A stretch of DNA of 5,305 nt from an uncultured Bacteroidota bacterium (GTDB taxonomy: Bacteria; Bacteroidota; Bacteroidia; B-17B0; Aurantibacillaceae), in NCBI GenBank assembly GCA_937868675.1, contig CALMNJ010000667.1, forward strand, positions 1-5,305, given 5' to 3'. The notes under the pieces were generated by a model that did no database searches, was not told the origin of the DNA, and saw only the letters and a program-made list of their open reading frames with translations. How positions within the stretch are numbered: position 1 is the stretch's first letter; every line of letters begins with the position of its first letter. The translations under genes and the position numbers were made by a program. Shown here one piece after another: positions 1-5,305 of the stretch.

Positions 1-1026
1 TTGTTTAGTTTCAGGCTATGGGGTTGGGAACGGGACTTTCCGCACGCACCGTTGCTTGATGGATTTGCGCCTGGCTTTCCGGCCGAACTGATACTTGCCT
101 TCGTTATGATTACGCTGTTATTGCTATCAACGGTTCTGCGCTACTCCAGGCTACTTATTTTTTTAGCCTTGCTGCTTTCGGCTGTATTGGTGGCGGGTGA
201 TGTAAACCGCCTCCAACCCTGGTTTTATGTTTATGGTTCGTTGTTGCTGGTACTGGTATCTTACAATGGCAGAGTTGATAATCCCAACACCTTTACCTCA
301 TACTTCATTTTGCTCCAAATAATTATTGCATCCGTATATTTCTTCACGGGCCTCGGGCTTCTGCGTAGCGGAACAGAGGTCGTCTCGGTGTATCTGGATC
401 CTATCTCCGGAATGGTGAGTGAGCGTCAGTTGGAATTTGTAAAGCGCTGCCTGGTTATAGTGCCTTACCTTCTCATGTTTACGGGGCTGGGACTTATTAT
501 TACTCCGGCGCGCTATCTGGCCGTAACCTTTGGTGTGTTGTTTCATTTACTCATGATCATTCTGGCTTTTCCTACACCATTACAACCTGATATTGCCCTG
601 TGGTTTGGAAACATCGTGTTTATTGCCTTACTGCTGGTATTATTTCTTGGCAAAACAAAACAACGTTATTTTAGTCCTAGTGTTTTGTTTCAGCGCCCAT
701 TGTTTTATGCTGTATTAGCTGTGTTTGTACTCATGCCCTTTGCTACCGGTTTTTTGTGGCAGGGGTATGCATCTCCTGATTTTGGCACTAACAATTCTAA
801 AACAATCATCAAACTTACGAGAGAGACGTATCAAAAGCTGCCACTATACGAACGGGGATTCTGCAAAGCCGATGGAGGCGCTGTTGCGATTGATTACGGC
901 ATGTGGTGCCGTAACGAACTTGGCGTAAAATGCAGCAGGCACAGTAAAGTAATGCAAAGCGTTTACAGTTACCTTGGAGTGTTCAGAGCAGAATCACCTG
1001 GTGAGCAACTCGCATTAAATCCATAG
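1..1026 (+). CDS. Polytopic membrane protein, HTTM-like (5'-partial)
   Basis: This is an integral membrane protein of unproven function. The visible 341 residues contain about eight hydrophobic segments (roughly residues 28-48, 50-66, 75-88, 100-121, 150-168, 170-190, 198-216 and 234-252). A hydrophilic C-terminal tail of about 85 residues follows, with cysteines at 288, 303 and 311. The order of motifs resembles HTTM/vitamin K-dependent carboxylase-like membrane proteins: a WERDFP segment near the start, NRLQPWFYVY (69-78), an aromatic-rich helix with YFFTGLGLL (113-121), and a helix pair with TPARYLAV and a membrane His at FH (182). The tail motif MWCRNELGV (301-309) recalls a conserved W..xELxV stretch that I remember from Bacteroidota homologues. 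The frame is open from base 1 and TTG is the first codon, so the true start probably lies upstream, with one or more helices missing. No carboxylase activity should be inferred. An unrelated multi-helix family (for example DoxX/MauE-like) remains possible. Confidence 0.6.
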   Translation: MFSFRLWGWERDFPHAPLLDGFAPGFPAELILAFVMITLLLLSTVLRYSRLLIFLALLLSAVLVAGDVNRLQPWFYVYGSLLLVLVSYNGRVDNPNTFTSYFILLQIIIASVYFFTGLGLLRSGTEVVSVYLDPISGMVSERQLEFVKRCLVIVPYLLMFTGLGLIITPARYLAVTFGVLFHLLMIILAFPTPLQPDIALWFGNIVFIALLLVLFLGKTKQRYFSPSVLFQRPLFYAVLAVFVLMPFATGFLWQGYASPDFGTNNSKTIIKLTRETYQKLPLYERGFCKADGGAVAIDYGMWCRNELGVKCSRHSKVMQSVYSYLGVFRAESPGEQLALNP

Positions 1027-1041
1027 TTTTCTGAAAAAAAC

Positions 1042-1068
1042 AACCCGGAACTTAATTTGTTCCGGGTT
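1042..1068. terminator. Bidirectional rho-independent terminator between convergent genes
   Basis: A perfect 10-bp stem pairs AACCCGGAAC (1042-1051) with GTTCCGGGTT (1059-1068) around a 7-base loop. On the minus strand the stem is followed by one G and then seven T (the A run at 1034-1040), which is a textbook terminator for topA. On the plus strand the tail is TTAAGTATTTT, a weaker U-tract, but the same hairpin lies 16 bases past the stop of the membrane-protein gene. It can therefore end transcription from both convergent genes, and it works better in the topA direction. Confidence 0.85.
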
Positions 1069-1086
1069 TAAGTATTTTCGACATAT

Positions 1087-1103
1087 ACCTGCTCAGCGCA
1101 GGT
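1087..1103. other. Small hairpin just past the topA stop
   Basis: A 6-bp perfect stem pairs ACCTGC (1087-1092) with GCAGGT (1098-1103) around a 5-base loop. It sits 11 bases past the topA stop codon, between that stop and the larger terminator. No T run follows it on either strand, so it is unlikely to terminate by itself. It could stabilise the 3' end of the mRNA, or it may be chance. Confidence 0.35.
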
Positions 1104-1114
1104 GCCTGACCGTT

Positions 1115-3691
1115 TTATTTTTTCTTTGCCGTTTTTTTGGGCGCTGCTTTTTTAGCTGGCGCTTTTGCTGTCTTTTTAGCGGCTTTTTTGGAGCTGGCTT
1201 TTTTCTCAAACGCACCGGGTACCTGCTCTTCAATCATTTGTTTTACTTCGTCAAGCGAAAGCAGAGCGAGCGTTTCAGGAGTCCACTTTTTGCCTTTGGC
1301 AGGATTTACAACCCTTAATTTTTGCTTACCAAATTTTATTTCAGGTCCCCAGCGTCCGTTCTCAATCGAAATTTTTTCACCGGGCCAGTTTTGTATATAA
1401 CGATTGGCTTCTTTCACCAGCTTTTTCTCAATCAGTTCGTTCACGTCGCTCTGGCTGAGCGCGTCAAAATTATACGCTCGGGGCACATTAATAAAAATGC
1501 CATCGTACTTTATAAATGGCCCGAAGCGACCTTTTCCTTTGGTAACGGGCATACCTTTGTAATGAGCAACCGGAGCATCGGCGGCTTCTTTTTCCTTAAT
1601 AATCTCAATGGCGCCTTCCATGTCAATTGTAAATGGATCAATGTGGCGGGGAATGGAGATAAACGACTCGTCGAGTTTAATATAAGGGCCAAACCTTCCA
1701 ATGTTTACTACTACTTCTTTGCCTTCGTATATGCCCAGGGTGAGTGGTAACTTAAAAAGATCAAGCGCTTCTTCCAGCGTGATGGTTTCAAGGCTTTGAT
1801 TTTTTCGCAGACTTGCAAACTTTGGTTTCTCGCCGGTTTCCTCATTGTTTTCACCAATTTGTGCCAACGCACCAAATCGGCCTATTCGAACAATAACGGG
1901 TTTTCCCGAAGCTGGGTCGGTACCCAGCTGGCGCTCGCCGCTTGCCCGCTCGCTGTTATCAATGGTTTTTTCCACCGTCTTATGGAAGGGTTTGTAAAAC
2001 TCCTCAAGCATATCGGTCCATTGCATTTTGCCTTCGGCAATTTCATCAAATTCTTCTTCAACCCTTGCAGTAAAATGAAAGTCAAGTATATCTGGAAAAT
2101 ACTGAATCAGGAAATCGTTTACCACCATGCCGATATCCGTTGGAAAAAGCTTGGCCTTTTCGGCGCCCGTATTTTCGGTTTTGTTTTCTTTCCGGATCGA
2201 GTTGCTGCTCAGAACCAGATTTACATAGTTGCGCAGCGTTCCTTCTTTATCGGTTTTTTCAACGTAGTTGCGCTTTTGCACCGTGCTAATGGTGGGAGCG
2301 TAAGTACTCGGCCTTCCGATACCCAGCTCTTCGAGTTTTTTTACCAGACTGGCTTCTGTGTAGCGGGCCGGGTGATGCGTAAATTTTTCGGTTGCTGTAA
2401 TTTCCCTCACTTCAAGCTTGTCGCCTTCATTCATTGGAGGTAACATGGCACTATTTTCGTCTTCCTCTTCTTCGTCGGTTCCTTCAATATACACTTTCAA
2501 AAAACCGTCAAACTTCAGCACTTCACCTTGCGCTACAAATTGTTCTGTTGTTGTATTGATGCCAATTTTAACGGTGGTTTTTTCGAGTTCTGCATCGGCC
2601 ATCTGGCTGGCAATGGTGCGTTTCCAGATTAGGTCGTAAAGTCTTTGTTCGTTACGTTCGCCATCAATAGTTTGATTTTGAATGTAAGTAGGTCTGATGG
2701 CTTCATGGGCCTCCTGGGCACCTTTGCTTTTGGTGCGGAACTGGCGTGGAAAATGATATTCTTTACCGTAGGCGTTATGGATAGCCTCGTTTGCCTGTTG
2801 CATGGCGGTTTCCGACAGGTTCACCGAATCGGTACGCATGTAAGTTATTTTTCCGGCTTCGTAAAGGCGTTGCGCCACCACCATGGTTTGTGAAACACTG
2901 AACCCCAGCTTTCTGGCGGCTTCCTGCTGCAGGGTGGAAGTGGTGAAAGGCGCACTGGGAATGCGTTTGGCGGGCTTGGTCTCGATGCTGTTTATGGTAT
3001 AAGCAGCCCCCAGACATTTATTCAAAAACTCCTGCGCAAGGGCTTCGGTTTTAAAACGGGTATCAAGCTCCGCCTTTAAAACAGAGCGGCCACCCACTAT
3101 GAACTGCGCACTTACTTTAAAACTCGACGTGGCTTCAAAGCGCTGTATTTCGCGTTCGCGCTCAACAATAAGCCTAACAGCTACCGATTGCACCCGGCCC
3201 GCCGATAAGCTGGGACGTACCTTTCGCCACAAAATCGGCGAAAGTTCAAAACCAACCAAACGATCCAGAATTCGGCGCGCCTGCTGGGCATTAACCAGGT
3301 TAATGTCTATTTCGCGCGGGTTGGCGATGGCTTTCTGTATGGCTGGTTTGGTAATTTCGTGGAAAACAATGCGTTTTGTTTTTTTCTTATCAAGCCCGAG
3401 TGTTTCAAACAGGTGCCAGCTAATGGCTTCTCCTTCGCGGTCCTCATCGGAAGCGAGCCACACCATTTCGGCGTTTTTGCTCAGTTTTTTAAGTTCCGAT
3501 ATCACCCTTTCCTTATCAGGCTGAACTTCGTAGGTTGGGCTAAAGTTTCTTTCAATATCCACGCCGTACCCCTTTTTCACCAGGTCGCGTACGTGGCCAA
3601 AGCTCGACTTTACCGTAAAATCCTTGCCTAAAAAACCTTCAATGGTCTTGGCCTTGGCGGGCGACTCGACGATCACCAGATTCTTACTCAT
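1115..3691 (-). CDS. topA: DNA topoisomerase I (type IA)
   Basis: This cytoplasmic enzyme relaxes negatively supercoiled DNA by cutting one strand through a 5'-phosphotyrosine link and passing the other strand. The 858-residue protein is complete. The Toprim domain (about 3-113) carries the catalytic Glu9 in VESPAKAKTI and the metal-binding DxDxE triad Asp82, Asp84 and Glu86 in SDEDREGE. The strand-passage domains (about 130-560) include SAGRVQSVA (163-171) and the active-site YMRTDS with Tyr284. An acidic linker (about 403-412) interrupts the central part. The C-terminus has four GR(F/W)G-type repeats (about 603, 665, 721 and 779) of the topoisomerase C-terminal repeat class and no zinc-finger cysteine clusters. 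It ends in a Lys/Ala-rich tail (829-858) like that of histone H1, presumably a DNA-binding extension. The ATG start gives the canonical MSKNLVIVESPAKAKTI terminus. An in-frame TGA lies seven codons upstream with no start codon between them. No Shine-Dalgarno is visible; the leader is A/T-rich, ending in an AT run. It is divergent from miaB and convergent with the membrane-protein gene. Confidence 0.98.
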   Translation of the reverse strand: MSKNLVIVESPAKAKTIEGFLGKDFTVKSSFGHVRDLVKKGYGVDIERNFSPTYEVQPDKERVISELKKLSKNAEMVWLASDEDREGEAISWHLFETLGLDKKKTKRIVFHEITKPAIQKAIANPREIDINLVNAQQARRILDRLVGFELSPILWRKVRPSLSAGRVQSVAVRLIVEREREIQRFEATSSFKVSAQFIVGGRSVLKAELDTRFKTEALAQEFLNKCLGAAYTINSIETKPAKRIPSAPFTTSTLQQEAARKLGFSVSQTMVVAQRLYEAGKITYMRTDSVNLSETAMQQANEAIHNAYGKEYHFPRQFRTKSKGAQEAHEAIRPTYIQNQTIDGERNEQRLYDLIWKRTIASQMADAELEKTTVKIGINTTTEQFVAQGEVLKFDGFLKVYIEGTDEEEEDENSAMLPPMNEGDKLEVREITATEKFTHHPARYTEASLVKKLEELGIGRPSTYAPTISTVQKRNYVEKTDKEGTLRNYVNLVLSSNSIRKENKTENTGAEKAKLFPTDIGMVVNDFLIQYFPDILDFHFTARVEEEFDEIAEGKMQWTDMLEEFYKPFHKTVEKTIDNSERASGERQLGTDPASGKPVIVRIGRFGALAQIGENNEETGEKPKFASLRKNQSLETITLEEALDLFKLPLTLGIYEGKEVVVNIGRFGPYIKLDESFISIPRHIDPFTIDMEGAIEIIKEKEAADAPVAHYKGMPVTKGKGRFGPFIKYDGIFINVPRAYNFDALSQSDVNELIEKKLVKEANRYIQNWPGEKISIENGRWGPEIKFGKQKLRVVNPAKGKKWTPETLALLSLDEVKQMIEEQVPGAFEKKASSKKAAKKTAKAPAKKAAPKKTAKKK

Positions 3692-3702
3692 ATATATATA
3701 AT

Positions 3703-3737
3703 AGCCGGTTCAAAAAAACGGATCAGCCGGCTCAAAA
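3703..3737. repeat. 13-base direct repeat in the topA leader, 22-bp period
   Basis: AGCCGGTTCAAAA (3703-3715) recurs as AGCCGGCTCAAAA (3725-3737), identical at 12 of 13 positions and offset by 22 bp. This is about two helical turns, so both copies face the same side of the DNA. The second copy contains the palindrome AGCCGGCT (3725-3732). Relative to topA the copies lie 12 and 34 bases upstream of the ATG, in the expected 5' untranslated region. The arrangement resembles a pair of operator half-sites, but no regulator can be named, and chance is not excluded. Confidence 0.55.
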
Positions 3738-3743
3738 TTTTCG

Positions 3744-3776
3744 CAAAGAAAAAAAAATATTCAATCCACTTGCAAA
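3744..3776 (-). promoter_or_regulatory. Candidate Bacteroidota-type promoter of topA
   Basis: Read on the minus strand, TTTG (3776-3773) is followed after 21 bases by TTTCTTTG (3751-3744). This fits the Bacteroidota sigma consensus, TTTG then about 17-23 bases then TAnnTTTG, at all fixed positions except one (T for A in the -7 box). Transcription would begin near 3736-3739, giving an untranslated leader of about 45 bases that contains the direct repeat. The region is A/T-rich, so partial matches are expected by chance. No better match was seen upstream of topA. Confidence 0.35.
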
Positions 3777-3822
3777 CAAATGAGCCGTATTAAATAACAA
3801 ATACCTGAAACGCAGCCTAAAA

Positions 3823-3862
3823 AAGTTAAAAACGTGTCAATTTGTCACTTAATATTTAACTT
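3823..3862. promoter_or_regulatory. Interrupted dyad upstream of miaB, possible operator
   Basis: AAGTTAAA (3823-3830) is matched by its exact reverse complement TTTAACTT (3855-3862). Nested inside is a second dyad, GTGTCAA (3834-3840) and TTGTCAC (3842-3848), which pair at six of seven positions around a central T. The two centres differ by about 1.5 bases, so this is not one perfect palindrome. The inner dyad overlaps TCAATTTG (3837-3844), a 5-of-6 match to the TAnnTTTG -7 box for a promoter reading into miaB, although no TTTG is placed suitably upstream of it. It could be an operator over the miaB promoter. No T run follows it, so it is not an evident terminator. Confidence 0.35.
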
Positions 3863-3873
3863 CGCCCTGCTAA

Positions 3874-5305
3874 ATGGATACCGGAGACAAAATTATTGAA
3901 GAGCATCGCCAGGGTGAGGCATTGCAGAAAGAAAACCAGAAAGAAGGCGGCAAAAAGCTATTTCTGGAGAGTTATGGCTGTCAGATGAACTTCAGCGACA
4001 GCGAAATTGTTGCATCTATTCTCATGGATAAGGGCTTTAGCACCACGACCAATTTTGAGGAGGCCGACGTTATTTTTGTAAACACCTGCGCCATTCGCGA
4101 AAATGCCGAACTTCGCGTAAGGCAACGCCTGCAGGATTACAAGCGGGTTAAAAAACGGAATCCGAATGCGCTTATTGGCGTGCTGGGTTGTATGGCCGAA
4201 CGGCTTAAAGCCCAATTCCTGGAAGAGGAAAAACTGGTGGATATTGTGGTGGGCCCCGATGCCTACCGTGATTTGCCTAACCTGATAGAGCAAGCCGAAA
4301 CCGGGCAAAAAGCCATCAATGTTATTTTAAGTAAGGAAGAAACCTACGCCGATATTGCCCCGGTGCGCCTCGACAGAAACGGAGTGAGCGCCTTTGTAAG
4401 CATTATGCGGGGTTGTGATAACATGTGCAGTTTTTGTGTGGTGCCCTTTACCCGCGGCCGTGAACGCAGCCGCGACCCCGAGAGCATTGTGCGCGAGTGC
4501 CGCGAAGCCTTTGAGGCCGGTTACCGTGAGGTAACCCTCCTGGGGCAGAACGTAGACAGCTATCTTTATAGTGGCGGCGGACTTAAAAAGGAGATACTGA
4601 CCGATGAACAAAAAACCAATAGTGCCAATTTTGCAATGCTGCTTGATAAAGTGGCTAAAGTGAATCCTGATTTACGTGTACGCTTTAGTACCTCACACCC
4701 AAAAGACATGACCGATGAGGTACTGGTGGTAATGGCCAAACACGAAAACATCTGCAATAATATACACCTGCCTGTGCAAAGCGGCAGCAGCAAAGTGCTG
4801 GAGCAAATGAACAGAGGCTACACCCGCGAATGGTATCTGGAAAGGATCGCTGCTATCAGACGAATAATACCAGGTTGTGGCATCAGTACCGATATTATTA
4901 CCGGCTTTTGTGGCGAAACCGAAGAAGACCATCAGGAAACACTTGGTTTAATGGAGGCAGTGCAGTACGATTTTGCGTTTATGTTTGCCTATAGCGAAAG
5001 ACCCAAAACACTGGCCGAGCGCAAGTACAAAGACGATGTACCAGAAGAAACAAAAAAGCGGCGTTTGAACGAGGTAATAGCCCTGCAGTTAAAACAAGGC
5101 GAAAAACAGGTAAGGGAGCAGGTTGGAAAAGTGCATAAGGTGCTGATTGAGGGCACCTCAAAAAAAGATGAGAACATGTTTTTTGGACGCAATTCACAAA
5201 ATGTGGTGGTAGTATTTCCGAAGGAGAGTTTTAAAAAAGGAGATTATGTGAATGTGTTGGCGGAAAGGAGTACATCGGCAACGTTGATTGGGAAAGTAAT
5301 AGACA
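3874..5305 (+). CDS. miaB: tRNA-2-methylthio-N6-dimethylallyladenosine synthase MiaB (3'-partial)
   Basis: This radical-SAM methylthiotransferase adds a methylthio group to C2 of i6A37, giving ms2i6A in tRNAs that read UNN codons. Of the protein, 477 codons are visible and no stop is reached; only a few residues should be missing by family length. The N-terminal UPF0004/MTTase domain (about 28-150) carries the cysteines of the auxiliary [4Fe-4S] cluster: Cys36 in YGCQMN, Cys72 in NTCAIRENAE and Cys106 in GCMAER. The radical-SAM domain follows (about 170-390) with the CxxxCxxC motif Cys181, Cys185 and Cys188 in RGCDNMCSFCVVPFTRGRER, then LLGQNVDSY, the STSHP motif and YSERPKT. A TRAM RNA-binding domain begins near 413, with FGRNSQN typical of MiaB. 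A Gly/Lys-rich insertion after QNVDSY (YLYSGGGLKKEIL) lengthens the radical-SAM domain; I recall similar insertions in Bacteroidota MiaB. The start is well fixed: an in-frame TAA immediately precedes the ATG and the next Met lies beyond Cys36. There is no Shine-Dalgarno. RimO and MtaB are less likely given the RGRERSR and NTCAIRENAE motifs. Confidence 0.96.
   Translation, partial: MDTGDKIIEEHRQGEALQKENQKEGGKKLFLESYGCQMNFSDSEIVASILMDKGFSTTTNFEEADVIFVNTCAIRENAELRVRQRLQDYKRVKKRNPNALIGVLGCMAERLKAQFLEEEKLVDIVVGPDAYRDLPNLIEQAETGQKAINVILSKEETYADIAPVRLDRNGVSAFVSIMRGCDNMCSFCVVPFTRGRERSRDPESIVRECREAFEAGYREVTLLGQNVDSYLYSGGGLKKEILTDEQKTNSANFAMLLDKVAKVNPDLRVRFSTSHPKDMTDEVLVVMAKHENICNNIHLPVQSGSSKVLEQMNRGYTREWYLERIAAIRRIIPGCGISTDIITGFCGETEEDHQETLGLMEAVQYDFAFMFAYSERPKTLAERKYKDDVPEETKKRRLNEVIALQLKQGEKQVREQVGKVHKVLIEGTSKKDENMFFGRNSQNVVVVFPKESFKKGDYVNVLAERSTSATLIGKVID

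Noticed and set aside
298..928. Two small open frames (82 codons minus, 67 codons plus) within the membrane-protein gene
   Set aside because: The long plus-strand frame has coherent transmembrane periodicity, while these are out of frame with it and show no motifs.
1796..2443. A 215-codon open frame on the plus strand inside topA
   Set aside because: It lies wholly antisense to a topA with intact catalytic motifs, and its translation shows no recognisable domain; it is a shadow of the coding strand.
3690..3700. Alternating AT run next to the topA start codon
   Set aside because: It is short and typical of A/T-rich leaders in Bacteroidota; too little to call a functional repeat.
4561..4632. 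Gly/Lys-rich insertion in the MiaB radical-SAM domain
   Set aside because: It is in frame, flanked by conserved motifs, and resembles insertions I recall from other Bacteroidota MiaB, so it looks like lineage variation rather than novelty.
3958..4932. Several minus-strand open frames of 75-116 codons across miaB
   Set aside because: They are antisense to conserved MiaB domains including the radical-SAM cysteines, overlap one another, and have no family-like motifs.
1..5305. Search for mobile elements, CRISPR arrays, tRNA or rRNA genes, toxin-antitoxin or defence genes
   Set aside because: No transposase motifs, regularly spaced repeats, tRNA-like cloverleaf or small two-gene cassettes were seen; nearly all the sequence is accounted for by three genes and two short gaps.

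Overview
The window looks like an ordinary chromosomal segment of a member of the Bacteroidota. The evidence is an A/T-rich upstream region without a Shine-Dalgarno sequence at both visible starts, a TopA with C-terminal GR(F/W)G repeats and a Lys/Ala tail instead of zinc fingers, and a MiaB with the insertion and C-terminal style I associate with this phylum. The assignment rests on protein and signal style, not on a database search.

Layout: positions 1-1026 (+) hold the C-terminal part of a polytopic membrane protein that resembles HTTM (vitamin K-dependent carboxylase-like membrane) proteins and is probably cut at its 5' end by the window edge. It converges on topA (1115-3691, minus strand, DNA topoisomerase I, complete). 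The 88-base gap holds a strong hairpin (1042-1068) that can serve as a shared terminator, plus a smaller hairpin (1087-1103) just past the topA stop. topA and miaB (3874-5305, plus strand, tRNA 2-methylthioadenosine synthase, cut by the window end) are divergent, with 182 bases between their starts. That gap holds a 13-base direct repeat spaced 22 bp apart in the topA leader, a weak Bacteroidota-type promoter candidate for topA, and an interrupted dyad just upstream of miaB.

TopA relaxes negative supercoils behind RNA polymerase, and MiaB modifies A37 of tRNAs that read UNN codons. Both are core housekeeping enzymes with no direct functional link beyond adjacency. I found no sign of a mobile element, defence system, CRISPR array, tRNA or rRNA, and no convincing undescribed system. 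The points most worth a second look are the two repeat structures between topA and miaB.
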